A stretch of DNA of 64,000 nt, taken from contig OU015501.1 of the NCBI GenBank assembly GCA_907164885.2, forward strand, positions 26,256,583 to 26,320,582. Direction: 5' to 3'. The stretch's first letter is position 1. Each line of letters begins with the position of its first letter. Shown here in pieces: positions 46,136 to 57,018 of the stretch. This stretch comes from Dolomedes plantarius (taxonomy: Eukaryota > Arthropoda > Arachnida > Araneae > Dolomedidae). Made by a program: the position numbers and the translations under genes. The notes beneath the pieces are model-generated. The model ran no database searches. It was given only the letters and a program-made list of their open reading frames with translations, and was not told where the DNA came from.

Positions 46136-46559
46136 TGTGAGATTTATAGATTTAGTGGACTGTAAATGATTTTAAAAGATTTATTTTGATTTAAAACAAA
46201 ATAATTACAATACTTGCACATTTAATAGAATACACTTGCGATTAATAGAATACAATTGAATATAAGGGATGGCTCAACGCTGGGAAAATGAAAAACCCAA
46301 ATAGCATAAAGAATTGAATTATGAATTGACTTACATAAAGGAAGAATTGCTTCACTTCCCAGACGTCCTATAAACCTTTCACTTAAGGGAAATACATAAA
46401 AAGGGAATAAGCAAGCAGAAGCCCTGCTCGCATCACGTACATAAGAATATTTTTTTGTCAACAACAACAGTGCATGTTTACACACACCGTTGCAAAATAA
46501 GAAATTACTGGATCAGTGCTGCCATCTATGAACGCGGGCTGCTACTACAGGACGGAACA
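46136..46559 (-). repeat. BEL/Pao LTR (3' LTR in element orientation)
   Basis: It starts TGTGAGATTTATAG and ends GACGGAACA (424 bp). The partner at 57019-57429 is 411 bp because of a 12-13-bp deletion and has about a dozen substitutions by eye. TG...CA ends and a 5-bp duplication fit BEL/Pao integration. Confidence 0.93.
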
Positions 46560-47533
46560 TCCTCCGGGGCGAGCAGTAGCACAGTGACTTTAGAAATTGG
46601 CCTCTTGACATCACCAGAAGCAGTTTTGATGGAAACAACTCTTACACAGCTATCTGCTCCTGGGAAACACTGAATCACACGTCCAAGAAGCCACTTTAAA
46701 GGAGGAGGTCGTGGCTCATGGATTGCCACCAAATCTCCAATCTGAAGATTCTGACGTTGGAGGCTCCAAGCCTTTGGTCTTTGCTGGAGTTGATTTAAGT
46801 AATCCCGAGACCATCGGTCCCAGAATTCAATTCGCATTTTTTGTAAAAGTTTCCATCTGTCACTTAAACTGATGGTGCAATTTGGAGTTTCAGGAATGTC
46901 CAGCAAAGAGCTGCCGATTATGAAATGTCCTGGTGTGAGAGCACTTAACTCCGAAGGGTCAGAAGACATAGGCACTAATGGTCGAGAGTTCAAACACGAC
47001 TCAATTTGACAAAGGAAGGTTGACAGTTCTTCGAAATTGAGAACTGCAGATTTACTGGCTTTCACTAGTAAGTGTTTAGCGCTTTTCCCGGCTGATTCCC
47101 AGATGCCTCCGAAGTTCGGTGAATATGGTGGGATAAAATACCAATTTATCTCATGAAAGGATGAAAAATGCATTACATCTTCGGATTTCAATTTGCAGAA
47201 CAAAGTTTTCAGCTCACTGGAAAGTCCTACGAAGTTCTTTCCGTTGTCGGAATAAATATCCGAGGGTAAGCCTCTACGGCTGATGAAACGTTTCAAGCAC
47301 GCGAGTAGAGCTTGAGTTGAAAGATCGGATACAGCCTCTAAGTGCACAGATTTAGTACACATGCAGATGATAACACATATGTATGATTTCATTTTGGTTT
47401 TACTTCTGGTGAGATTTGGTTTGGTTGTGACTGTTCCACAGAAATCAATTCCTATTTTCTGAAAGCAACGTGATGGATTGATTCTTTCAGATGGTAAATC
47501 GGCCATAATCTGCTGGCAGGATGCAGCACGCAA
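46526..47533 (-). pseudogene. BEL/Pao integrase core and C-terminal domain
   Basis: A 335-residue open frame. The DDE core is visible as FQKIGIDFCGTV (first Asp), IYSDNGKNFVG (second Asp) and SPNFGGIWESAGK (Glu). The BEL-type tail follows: LNSRPLVPMSSDPSELSALT, FWDRWSRDYLNQLQQRPKAW and GDLVAIHEPRPPPLKWLLGR. All catalytic acids are present. The frame overlaps the 3' LTR by about 30 bp. Upstream it is separated by a stop from the zinc-binding segment, so the element as a whole is not expected to make a full polyprotein. Confidence 0.9.
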
Positions 47534-47551
47534 TTTTTTACAAAGAATACA

Positions 47552-47935
47552 TCAGTGGATCACTTGCCTCACCTTGGATCGTCCGCTCGTAAACCAATCT
47601 CCAATCAATTTTTGACGTATGAGAACTAACGTTAACTGTGGACCTGCATGAAAATGCTTCTGATGGTAATACTGAATGATCAAATCCGTAATTAGGTTTT
47701 CCTTGGGTAGCAATATTGGATATTTTTGATCATGAGTCAGATTTTGCTGTCTGAACAGTCTTCCGCCTACTCTAAGGATGTTTGATTCGTCGAGAAAAAC
47801 ATTAAGAGTCAACAGCTTGCTTGAAGTAGGCAATGGTGATTTCTTTTGGAGTAATTTAATCTGGTTTGAAAATTCCTTCGTCTGCAACAGTCTAACTATG
47901 AGCAGGAGATAAGACTTGATTTCATTGGCAGTCAA
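47552..47935 (-). pseudogene. BEL/Pao integrase zinc-binding region
   Basis: A 127-residue frame with NVFLDESNILRVGGRL, KYPILLPKENLITDLIIQYY and HQKHFHAGPQLTLVLIRQK, the His-rich zinc-binding lead-in of BEL/Pao integrases. It ends in a stop before the Cys pair expected at the start of the next frame (47533), so a lesion separates the two parts. Confidence 0.85.
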
Positions 47936-47938
47936 GTG

Positions 47939-48616
47939 TTAAGTGAGGCGTTCATTAGAGTGTCTACAGTTATGCATGAATCTTAAACAATAGGCGATGA
48001 CATTTATCAATTTGGTGTATGATGAGAACTTAAGCAGAAATTCAGGGATCTCTTTGTCTACCGCGGTATGGATCAACACCTCTTCGGCTCCATCAGAGAA
48101 TGAATCTTGACTAAAGGGAGGATAAGAAGAATTATCCCACAATCTGAACGGGCCAGACCACCAAAGATCATGATGAAGCAATTTTTCAGGAAGGATTCCT
48201 CTGGAAGCACAATCTGCCGGATTCCACTTTCCTGTAATGTGGTACCACTGAGCCTTTGGAACTAGAGATTTGATTTTGTGCACGCGATTGGATACGAATT
48301 GGTTACCCTTCAGTGATGGGGAACGAATCCAACATAGGGCAATTTGAGAATCTAACCAAAGATGGACATCTTCAAGGTTAATCGGTAGAGAATCCATCAC
48401 TGTCAAGGTAATCTGTGATAATAATAATGCTGCTGAAAGTTCAAGCCTAGGCAAAGTGACCATAGATAATGGAGCCACCTTTGTCTTTGCATCTAAGAGA
48501 TGAGAGGTATTACCAAAAGGACTTAGTTTTACCAGATAGAGGACTGCTGCATATTCCTTCAGCGATGCATCAGCAAATCCATGTAGCTGAATTTGAGTAG
48601 TTGCGCTTTCATCCAT
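47939..48616 (-). pseudogene. BEL/Pao RNase H-like region
   Basis: A 225-residue frame typical of the BEL/Pao region after the polymerase: LHGFADASLKEYAAVLYL, KVAPLSMVTLPRLELSAALL, VHLWLDSQIALCWI and WNPADCASRGILPEKLL. Between this and the polymerase (48620-48990) the BEL-specific DPLGLLSP-type motif is readable near 48780 in another frame. Stops there break the polyprotein. Confidence 0.88.
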
Positions 48617-48997
48617 ACTTATAAACCTCTAAATTCTAATGGCTTTCAGACAATCAATTTGATTTAGAAAACTTTCCCATACCTTCAAAATTTATGGAGG
48701 TATTTCATCTTCCCGAGATAACTTATCTTTCCAAAGTTCTTGCATTAAGATTTTGAGAATGACTGTAGATGGTGACAATAGACCTAACGGATCGAATGTT
48801 CCGGCAATGAAAGCGAGTAAATCTCGCTTTGTTTTAACTTCGGTTGTTCTCGCTATGTGTAGCTGTATCGTGTCTTCAGAAGAATTCCCTGTCAGCCCTA
48901 ATAATTTTACAACTTGTTCATTTTCAATTTTCCCGTTTGAATGGATGAGTCTTCTTTCTTCTGTTACATGTTCAATTGCTTCTGGACAGTTTGAAGT

Positions 48998-49750
48998 TCA
49001 TTTTCTCAGTGTATATCCGCCACTTTCCATAATCTGATTTATTTCGTAGACGAGTCTTGATGCCTCCTCGGGCGAAGAAGCATCACACAAGAGATCATCC
49101 ATGTAGAAGTTCTCCCTAATTATCTCAGAAATGCGGGGATTTTCTGTCTGGGAGTCTTCAGCGAGTTTATGGAGACTTTTAATCGCCAAGTAAGGAGCAC
49201 AAGCTGTCCCGTAGGTGACAGTGCGCAAACGATATGTGGAGATCGGTTGTTGCTCTTCAAATCTCCAAACTATTCTTTGGTAATCTCTGTGGGAAGCAGT
49301 TACCAGAATCTGGCGGAACATTTTCTCGACGTCTGCTGACAAGGCTATTCGATATGATCGAAAGTTTATGAGGATCTTGAATATCTCTGGGAGTAGCTTA
49401 GGACCGACCTCAAGGAAATCATTTAGGGAATTTCCACTTGAATCTTTACTGGATGCATCGAAAACAACACGAATCTTTGTTGTTAGGATTTCCTCTCTTA
49501 AAACACCGTGATGAGGTAGGAAAGCTTGATTTGGAACCTCTTCTTCATCTTCTGGGACGATTTCCATATGCTTTAGTGGGAGGTATTCTTTCATGAATTC
49601 ACAGTACTTCGTTTTGAATTCTGGGTTCTTTTTGAATTTTGCTTCTAAATATTGGAAGCGCTTCAAAGCTTGAAATTTGGAATCGCCGAGAACCGGAATA
49701 GATTTGAATAGTAAGTTCACAACGTATCTTCCAGTACAGTCTCGTTTCAC
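48998..49750 (-). pseudogene. BEL/Pao reverse transcriptase
   Basis: A 250-residue frame carrying BEL/Pao polymerase blocks: LPHHGVLREE, TTKIRVVFDASSKDSSGNSL, LPEIFKILINFRSYRIALSA with the first catalytic Asp in ADVEKMF, and the active site NFYMDDLLCDA. The N-terminal side is cut off by the LINE inserted at 49771-49785. All essential Asp residues of the surviving part are present. Confidence 0.9.
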
Positions 49751-49770
49751 ATTTTTTTAAAATTTGTCAT

Positions 49771-49785
49771 TTACCGGATCAATGA
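49771..49785. other. 15-bp target-site duplication of the LINE (left)
   Basis: TTACCGGATCAATGA is found here, directly before the LINE, and again at 54832-54846 directly after it. Exact repetition on both sides defines the insertion. Confidence 0.95.
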
Positions 49786-50035
49786 GGGCCCCACAGCGAC
49801 CCTGAGTGAGATTTGCGAGTTATCTGTACCTGACAACGGCCTGGAGTCTATCAGGTACACAAGGCGGAAGCTTTGCTTAACTAGCGTTTATTCTCAAACG
49901 GATTTACCTGTCGCAACCTATCGGCACCTCCACGTGGTGGCCCCTGGGAGATCTTTGGATCTGCAAACGCCGAAGGTATGGGGATCAAGTTTACTCTCTA
50001 TCCAGACTTGCGATCAGTACGGTTGCCCTCCGACC

Positions 50036-51093
50036 ATGTGTCAGGAGCAAACCAAAGACCCTCTCCTCGGAGAGGCGGAAGAGAGAATGCGCATTGCGCA
50101 AACTAGAGTGCAAAATATTCTTTGCGCCTATAGCGGCTCTCTGGAGCGCAGAAGGACTATGAATGAAGAGCTCAATATGCTCTTAAACATTCTTAGAGAC
50201 CAGCAAGCCCATATCCAGTACTTAGCTGGACAGTTAGCCCAAGCTAACAAGCAAACTTACGCGAACATCGTAAGTAATGGGCAAGCTATTGGATCCGCCC
50301 CTAGGGGCGGGTCAAAGACAAAGTCGACCAAGACGACTATGGCTGAGAAAGAGCGTCACGTGGTGACTGTGTATCCTAAGAAGGAGCAAGCCTCCGAGGA
50401 TACAAGAAATGAAATTCAGTCACACATTGACCCTACCAGGCTGAAAGTGGGCATCACTATGATGCGGAAAATCAGTAAGGGTGGGGTCATAATTGGCACG
50501 GACACTGAAGAGAGCCTGGACAAGCTCATAGCGGAGTTCAAAAAGATCGATGAACTCCATGGCAGCTATGAAGCCTTAAAGCCGATGAAAAGAAATCCGC
50601 AACTCATAATATACGGAGTTGCGGAAAAAAAATGACTGAAAAATTGCTCATTGACAAGCTCAAAGAGCAAAACCAGGAATTGGCGAAGAGAGAGATAAGC
50701 ATTGTAGCTAGCTACAAGGCTAAATATGGACACAATTGGATCTTGAGCATTAATGGAGAAGCCTTCTCAAGACTGAGAGGCGTGTGCAAGCTCAAGCTAG
50801 GATAGCAAAGGTACTCATTTAGGGAGTACATAAGGCCAAGAGTGTGTTATAACTGTTGGCAATATGGACATATTGCCAAAGCGTGTAAAAACGACAGGGT
50901 GTGTAAAAACTGTGGCAGTACGGGCCACTGTTACAGTGACTGCAAAGCCAGAACCAGATGCGTGAATTGTCATAAGAATAATAAGAAAAATAGCACAAAG
51001 CAGGAGACCTCTCATATGCCCACCGCTAATTCATGCTCGATTTACAGAGCAGAGGTGGCGCGCATTGCTCAGAGAACCAACTATGGAGAGTAA
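50036..51093 (+). pseudogene. LINE ORF1 (gag-like nucleic-acid binding protein), two lesions
   Basis: ORF1 starts at the first in-frame ATG (50036, MCQEQTKDPLLGEAEERMR); the 102-bp open stretch before it has no ATG. A basic/Ser region and a coiled-coil-like part follow. The reading frame shifts at an eight-A run (about 50626-50633), producing a stop at 50633-50635. After the shift an in-frame TAG lies near 50803. Downstream the frame is good again with three CCHC zinc knuckles (CYNCWQYGHIAKAC, CKNCGSTGHCYSDC and CVNCHKNN truncated) and ends TAA at 51091-51093. It binds element RNA in related LINEs; this copy cannot make full-length protein without recoding. Confidence 0.88.
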
Positions 51094-54000
51094 CACTCCT
51101 AGTTGTAAGTTTGTGCACTTTAATGTCAATAAAACGTATCTGGCTTCTAAGGAACTGGGCGAGGACGCCGTAGCCCAGGACCCAGACATCAACTCGATCT
51201 CGGAACCGTACTATTCCAGAGAGGATGCGCATGTCACTGGCATACCGAACACGTACGCAGTAATAGCACACAGCTGCAGCCCCAAGGCTGCCCTAGCGGT
51301 AAAGAGGAGGCACAAAATGCTCAACCTGATGGTGACGGAGTGCTTGGTAGCAGCCCGAGTACAGCTACTAGGGGAGTGGTATAACGTTATCACAGTCTAT
51401 CTACCCCCCTCGCCCAGGGAGGATGACGATAGAACGGAGCCCCAAATGAGTTATCTCAGGTCCATCCTGGACAATAATGACGCAAAGTCAATTATTATGG
51501 GCGACTTCAATGCGAAGTCTTCTGTCTGGGGCCCTAGGCCAACTAATGAAAGGGGAATTACGATCTTGAGCATGGTGGCGCACTACGGTGCACACATCCT
51601 AAACGACCCAAATAGCCCTCCCACTTATAACGGACCGTTCGGGATGGGCTGGGTCGACCTCGCGATAACCATTGGTATCGATGAGGAAAGGATCTCGAAC
51701 TGGAGAGTCTCAGATGACTTTGTGCTGACGGACCACAATGGGATTCTGTTCGAGCTAAGTGGCCTAGACACAGGTCACGGACAGCCCAATAATCTTAAAT
51801 GGGACATTAGATCCATGAAGTGGATGGAGTTCAGAGCTGAACTCCGAAAGGAGTCTAATGCACTCAGAGACACGGTGGAGGCCCTCGATCCCGAGGAGGC
51901 TGTCATGGTCATCAATGACAAGCTACACGATTTGTGTAGCAAACACCGTAAGAGGAAGGGCTGTCTGAAAAAGAATGCTTATTGGTGGTCTCCAAGCTTG
52001 GCGATTCAACGCAAAAAGGTCAGAGCTCTCAGGAGGAGGGCTCAAAAGATCAGTGATCCCCAAGAAAGGGCCCTGAACATGGAGATCTTCAAAAGGGAAA
52101 GAGCTTCCTATAGGCGAGCCAAACTGGCAGCCAAAAGGAAGTCGTTCAGAGATTATCTCGAAGGGGTGACGTCCAAAGAAATATTTGGCAATGTGACGTT
52201 TACAATTCCTAAGAGTGGCAGAGGGGACTGTGCCAAGCAACTCAAGAAACCTGACGGGGACTTAACGCAAGACGAGTGTGAAGTGGAGTTATTATTGGCT
52301 CAACACCACTTCAAGAACATTGACAATGTTCATTATCCCAGAGTCGCTATCCAAGAGACTCATGATCTCATCACGATCGATGAGATCGACTTGACTTTGG
52401 ATAATATGGCTAAGGGGAAGGCTCCGGGATTCGATGGGCTCACGCTCACGATAGTGGAGGAGCTGCACCAAGTGGATGCCCGGCTTCTGGGTAACCTATA
52501 TAATAAGTGCCTGAAAATAATGAAGTTTCCTAACACCTGGAAAAAAGCGAAGGTGGTCTATTTCCCCAAAGCGGGAAAAGACCCGAATATGCCGAACGCA
52601 TATCGACCTATCTGCCTCCTCCCAGTTATGGGGAAGGTGCTGGACAAGTTGATCACAAACAGACTCGTGGAGTTCCTAGAGTCGAACGGGGTACTCTCTA
52701 AAGAGCAGTATAGCTTTCGAAGAAATAGGAGCACTAACGATGCCCTAAAAAGGGTACTTGGGATCATAGGCGATAATAAGCGGAACAAGCTTTTTACTTG
52801 TATGATCACGCTCGACATACAAAACGCCTTTAACTCTATCAACCCGATACGGGTTATAGAGGCCATAAAGAGCTTAAATATGGACATGAATCTCAAGTAC
52901 CTTATCATTGATTATCTCCGAGACCGCAGCATAAAGCTGGGTCAAGGGGAGTGGAAGTACAACGTGGGAGTGCCCCAAGGTTCCTCCTTGGGACCCATTC
53001 TCTGGCTTTTAGTGATCAACGACCTCCTCAAGGCAGAAGAGGACAATGTGGACTTCCACATACAAGCCTTCGCGGATGACTTGGTCATCCTCATCAGTAG
53101 TAAGGCCGTGTACAGGTTTACCGACCTAGCCAGCACTGCGCTAGCCAAGTGCGAGAGCTGGGCAAACCACAATGAACTGAAGTTCAATATTGGTAACTGC
53201 AACTTCACAGTAGTGGGGCCGAGCACCAGAAATCTAAGGAGACCAACCCTAAAGCTGTGTGGACAAAGTATCAAGTATGAGAAGGAGGTGAAGTATTTGG
53301 GGGTTATCATTGATAACCAACTCAACTTCAACGCCCACCTGGATAACGCCAAGGAAAGGGCTCTGGCTGTCATGCACAAGCTCCTGAGATACTCCAGGAA
53401 GACTTGGGGCATTAAACCACTCGTCGCAAAGGAAATCTATCAGCTAGTCGTTGAAAAGATCTTGCTTTGCGGAGTGCCGTCGTGGTACAACACCACAAGG
53501 AGGCTCAATGACAAGCTTTTGCAGATCCAAAGACCGTTTCTGTTGCTCTTGACAAAGTGCTACAAAACAGTAGCTACGGACACTCTCGCCGTACTGGCGG
53601 GGTGTTTGCCTTTGGACATTAGAGCCAAAATGGAAAGGACACTACATCTGATTCATAATGAGAACGGAGCTTATGACCTTAACGGTCTTATGCTCGATGG
53701 GGAAAGCTGCGAAGTGAGAAACTTCGATATCCACTCCATCAAGGATATCAGCAGCATTGACTGGTCGACCAATCTAGAGCTAGGGTGTAGTACCCAGTAT
53801 TACACAGACGGCTCGAAGATGGAAGGCAAAGTCGGATCAGGTGTTGTCAAGTATGACAACAACGTAAGGCTCTATGACCTAATGGAGAGGAACTCAGATC
53901 ACAGCTCCTCTTATCAGGCTGAGTTAAGGGCGATAGAGATGGTAATCGAGGACGCAATAAGGTCGCGAACCGAAGAGTTCGATGTCTTCACGGACTCCAT

Positions 54001-54604
54001 GAGCGCACTACAGGCGCTCAGAGCAAAGAGCTTTAAATGTCGGCTGGTGGAGAACCTAAAGAGGAGTATCAATAATAACGGCTTATATATTACTTGGCAT
54101 TGGGTGAAAGCCCATGCCGGTAATAGCAACAATGAAGAGGTGGATGAGATCGCCAAAAGAGCGACTCAGCTTCCCACCATTACTAATGACTATAAGCTGA
54201 CCAAGAACCAGCTTAAAGGCATTCTTATGAAAGATGCCTTAAAAACCTGGCAAGAAAGGTGGAATGAGTCCACCAAAGGCAGGCGGACGCAGGAGATATT
54301 ACAGAAAGTCAGCTTGGATAGAGTCCAATGTGACTTCCTGAGGAACCAGGTGATTACTGGGCACGGCAGCTTTGGCCAGTATCAGGCCAAATTCTTCGGG
54401 AAGTCGGACAGATGCAGTTGTGGCGAGATCCAGACAGTCGAGCACTGTATATTCGACTGCATAAACTTTGCTGACCTGCGGGCCGACCTGCCAGGGAATG
54501 CAAGTCAATGGACAAAGTACAAACTATATAACGATTATTACTTTTGCAAAGTAGTAAACAAAATCGTTAAAAGGCTTATGGACGAACATGTCCAATTGCC
54601 ATAG
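51083..54604 (+). CDS. LINE ORF2: endonuclease, reverse transcriptase, RNase H, zinc knuckle
   Basis: An intact 1173-residue protein from the ATG at 51083, overlapping the ORF1 stop by 11 bp (ATGGAGAGTAA), a typical coupled start. Residues ~10-230 are the apurinic-type endonuclease (MGDFNAKSSVWG near 139, LTDHNGILFEL near 220). Reverse transcriptase spans ~430-720: AYRPICLLPVMGKVLDKLI, then GVPQGSSLGPILWL, with active site FADD at 663-666. RNase H is at ~903-1035 (YTDGSKMEGKVGSG with D909, FTDSMSAL, WVKAHAGNSNNEEVDEIA). A zinc knuckle CSCGEIQTVEHCIFDC begins at 1111. It performs target-primed reverse transcription. No lesion was seen. Confidence 0.95.
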   Translation: MESNTPSCKFVHFNVNKTYLASKELGEDAVAQDPDINSISEPYYSREDAHVTGIPNTYAVIAHSCSPKAALAVKRRHKMLNLMVTECLVAARVQLLGEWYNVITVYLPPSPREDDDRTEPQMSYLRSILDNNDAKSIIMGDFNAKSSVWGPRPTNERGITILSMVAHYGAHILNDPNSPPTYNGPFGMGWVDLAITIGIDEERISNWRVSDDFVLTDHNGILFELSGLDTGHGQPNNLKWDIRSMKWMEFRAELRKESNALRDTVEALDPEEAVMVINDKLHDLCSKHRKRKGCLKKNAYWWSPSLAIQRKKVRALRRRAQKISDPQERALNMEIFKRERASYRRAKLAAKRKSFRDYLEGVTSKEIFGNVTFTIPKSGRGDCAKQLKKPDGDLTQDECEVELLLAQHHFKNIDNVHYPRVAIQETHDLITIDEIDLTLDNMAKGKAPGFDGLTLTIVEELHQVDARLLGNLYNKCLKIMKFPNTWKKAKVVYFPKAGKDPNMPNAYRPICLLPVMGKVLDKLITNRLVEFLESNGVLSKEQYSFRRNRSTNDALKRVLGIIGDNKRNKLFTCMITLDIQNAFNSINPIRVIEAIKSLNMDMNLKYLIIDYLRDRSIKLGQGEWKYNVGVPQGSSLGPILWLLVINDLLKAEEDNVDFHIQAFADDLVILISSKAVYRFTDLASTALAKCESWANHNELKFNIGNCNFTVVGPSTRNLRRPTLKLCGQSIKYEKEVKYLGVIIDNQLNFNAHLDNAKERALAVMHKLLRYSRKTWGIKPLVAKEIYQLVVEKILLCGVPSWYNTTRRLNDKLLQIQRPFLLLLTKCYKTVATDTLAVLAGCLPLDIRAKMERTLHLIHNENGAYDLNGLMLDGESCEVRNFDIHSIKDISSIDWSTNLELGCSTQYYTDGSKMEGKVGSGVVKYDNNVRLYDLMERNSDHSSSYQAELRAIEMVIEDAIRSRTEEFDVFTDSMSALQALRAKSFKCRLVENLKRSINNNGLYITWHWVKAHAGNSNNEEVDEIAKRATQLPTITNDYKLTKNQLKGILMKDALKTWQERWNESTKGRRTQEILQKVSLDRVQCDFLRNQVITGHGSFGQYQAKFFGKSDRCSCGEIQTVEHCIFDCINFADLRADLPGNASQWTKYKLYNDYYFCKVVNKIVKRLMDEHVQLP

Positions 54605-54831
54605 ACTATTTTTCGATGTATGTTTTTTGCTGTTTGCTGTTTGTAACATTTAATAAAGTCTGTGTTGTGATGTAGCGAAAAGTCGTTCTGCAGGCGGTTG
54701 GCCAGTGGAGTGACTCGGTAAAGTTGCATATGTGCTGAGTGTCGGAGCTTGGGATGTGCTCCCTCGCGGCGGCCGGTCTTCATAAAATCTGAGTTGGATG
54801 CCTTCTAGGTGGGACGACGATAAGCTTACGC

Positions 54832-54846
54832 TTACCGGATCAATGA
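54832..54846. other. 15-bp target-site duplication of the LINE (right)
   Basis: An exact copy of 49771-49785, directly after the LINE 3' end. The BEL/Pao sequence continues from here. Confidence 0.95.
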
Positions 54847-54853
54847 CTGATGA

Positions 54854-55400
54854 TTATGGAACTGATTCCATTTGCCAAAATTTCTGTAGTGAAGAATTGA
54901 GTTCGCTGTCGATTATAGAATGACAACTGAAAATCTCTTCCCTTACTGGTTTTGAATAGATGGGGATAGATAGCAACCATCTTAGCTTAGATTTCATAGC
55001 ACAAGGCGTTCCCTTTCGGCCAATGATTTTCTCACCAGATATAATTTGAATGAATAAGTCTGCTCCAGTCAAAACTTCAACAGGAGATGAGATGTGAAAG
55101 TTCGGATCAGCAAGGACAAGTCCCTCCAAATGAGGCCACTTGGTGACTTCCATCCGAAAATTGGGTAGGTTCATGGTAATGTTTTTGACGACCAGAGCAT
55201 TCATCTCAAATTCGTCACAGGAGTGTGAATATATAGTAATATTAGTCTCTTTCAAGGATGTTTCTGCAACAGAATTAGTGATTCCTTTAATAATGTGATT
55301 TGTATTTCTCACTTTTAAATTAAGTCTTGTTGCTAATGTGGAATAAATCATGAACCTCTGAGAGCCACTATCTATCAGTGCACGACAATTAAGTCTTGAT
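54854..55400 (-). pseudogene. BEL/Pao retropepsin region
   Basis: The protease active site ALIDSGSQR (Asp-Ser-Gly) is readable on the minus strand near 55370-55395. The following 165 residues (54854-55351) are the protein after it, with SSPVEVLTGADLFIQIISGE, the usual end of the BEL/Pao protease region (IDILIGADYF-like). The frame differs from that of the zinc-knuckle segment upstream, so a frameshift lies near 55395. Confidence 0.85.
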
Positions 55401-56055
55401 TTGAAGATTTGATTTTGATCAATGCGGTGCTTAACAACGTTGTCACTGTTTGTATATGGTTAACAAGGCATGGACTTTCCACTTCGTTTACCTGATTTGA
55501 ATTACTAGCAGTTTCAACATTTTGAATAGGTTTTGGACGATGGAGAAGGGTGTGATGATTTTTATTACAATTTTCTGACTTACACCTAATAGTAATTAAG
55601 CTTTTTGAGGCCAAATGATTACTTCTTAAACAATGAATGCAAAGCTTATTAGTTTTGACAAATTCCCATCGATGATCCAATGACATCCCTAGGAAATCTG
55701 GACATCTGTACAATGCATGCGAGTTTTTACAAATGATGCAAACTGGTAGCTTCGAAGCTGACGCGGTATTACAAAAGGCGGTCCTTTTTTGAGGTTTTAA
55801 ATCACCTTTACCAGTTGTTTCTACTCTGAAACACGAATCCTTTACATTTTGAAGACTTCTCGCGTGATTTTCCAAAAAAGCCGAAAATTCCGCAAAGGTT
55901 GGAAATTTTCCCTTTTCAGTTTTCAATTCCCACTGAGTACGCATATTGCAATCGAGCTTATTTTGAATTGTATAGATCAGAATCAAGTCTACCAATTCAT
56001 TGCATTTAAACCCCAATATATCCAGATTACGTATTGCTTCATTGAACGTGTCCAA
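55375..56055 (-). pseudogene. BEL/Pao gag, C-terminal part with zinc-binding Cys/His
   Basis: A 226-residue frame. CIICKNSHALYRCPDF and KLCIHCLRSNHLASK are the pair of Cys/His segments characteristic of the region between BEL/Pao gag and protease. The N-terminal part (FTEFAEFLENHA-like; here FPTFAEFSAFLENHARSL) is also typical. It overlaps the upstream gag frame in another phase, meaning a frameshift near 56000. Confidence 0.88.
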
Positions 56056-56717
56056 GATTTCGAAAAGAGATTTACCATTACAAACTTTGGGGGATTTAAT
56101 GTTAAAATTTTACTCAATTGATTATTGGCCAAGAGTTTGTTATCATCATATCTAGATACTAAAGTTTCCCAAGCTTGTCTGTAGAAGTCCCCAGAAACAG
56201 GAAAACCCTTAATCAGTTTTCCTGCGTCTGACTTCACTGATGCAACTAAATACTGGAATTTTGAAAGTGAGGACAGATTTTTATTTGAATCAATTGTCGC
56301 AGATAATATTTCCTTAAGAGTAATCCAATCATCAAGGTTTCCACCAAAAATCGGAATTTCAAATTTTGGAAGGCGAATATTTTGCGTTTCATTCGAAACT
56401 GATTTATCAATGAACTCAGAAGCAGAATTTTCATTAGTACTTCTACTAATAAATCCCTCTGTATCAGCACAAGCATTAATTACTTTCTCATTTGCATTTG
56501 TGTATTCATTATAAAAAAGATCATTTTCATCAATTAATTCAAATATTAACTCTTCCAAAGATTCTATCAAATTACACAGTTTTGTATTTATTTCTTTCAA
56601 AATAAATGATTTACTCTCCTTGATTAAATCATCAACACGATTAACATATCTGTCAATTTCCTTCATAATGAAATGAAACCTGGTTTTAATCTTTGAATCT
56701 TTCTTACCTTTAGCCAT
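55989..56717 (-). pseudogene. BEL/Pao gag, N-terminal part
   Basis: A 242-residue frame that starts MAKGKKDSKIKTRF. Residues ~20-90 are coiled-coil-like. IRLPKFEIPIFGGNLDDWIT near 115 matches the conserved BEL/Pao gag block (LPKLELPxFSGxxxxW). FQYLVASVKSDAGKLIKGFP and WETLVSRYDDNKLLANNQLS follow. The ATG is about 300 bp inside the 5' LTR, leaving a reasonable leader. Confidence 0.88.
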
Positions 56718-56999
56718 ATCGAAATCAGAAAATCAACATGTCTCATATACAAAATTCCACGAATCGAAAATAGCAAGTCAACAATTTTACGCGAATGCTA
56801 GAATGCCAAAAATGAAAAATAACAAATGCTAGAAATAAAAATTAAAACATTGCATTTACGTTTGCCTACCGGAAAAGAGTTGGCAAGTAGCCAAAACACT
56901 TGCGAGAACGGGGGAATCAACTTTATCCAAGATGGCGAAACGAAACTAAAACGGGCAATTGAGACACATAATTAAAAGATTCTCTACTGTCATTCCGGG

Positions 57000-57018
57000 T
57001 CGATTAGGACCAAAACTA
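57000..57018 (-). promoter_or_regulatory. candidate primer binding site of the BEL/Pao element
   Basis: Just inside the 5' LTR the minus strand reads TTTGGTCCTAATCGACC. TGG at the start fits pairing to a tRNA CCA end. Which tRNA primes it is not determined; the fit beyond TGG was not verified. Confidence 0.35.

Larger units (their letters stand above)
49786..54831 (+). mobile_element. R1-superclade LINE, full length, inserted in BEL/Pao
   Basis: A complete non-LTR retrotransposon of about 5.05 kb: a 5' UTR of ~250 bp, ORF1 with three zinc knuckles, ORF2 with endonuclease, reverse transcriptase and RNase H, and a 3' UTR of 227 bp. The 3' end (AAGCTTACGC) has no poly-A tail. Insertion is marked by a 15-bp duplication. 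Domain order and the C-terminal zinc knuckle suit the R1/LOA/I group. It is GC-richer than its surroundings. Confidence 0.92.

Noticed and set aside
46559..46600. An envelope gene in the BEL/Pao element
   Set aside because: The integrase frame runs directly into the 3' LTR, leaving no room for one.
49786..54831. Long minus-strand frames inside the LINE (for example 51923-52240 and 52942-53412)
   Set aside because: They are antisense to the intact ORF2 and show no domain of their own.
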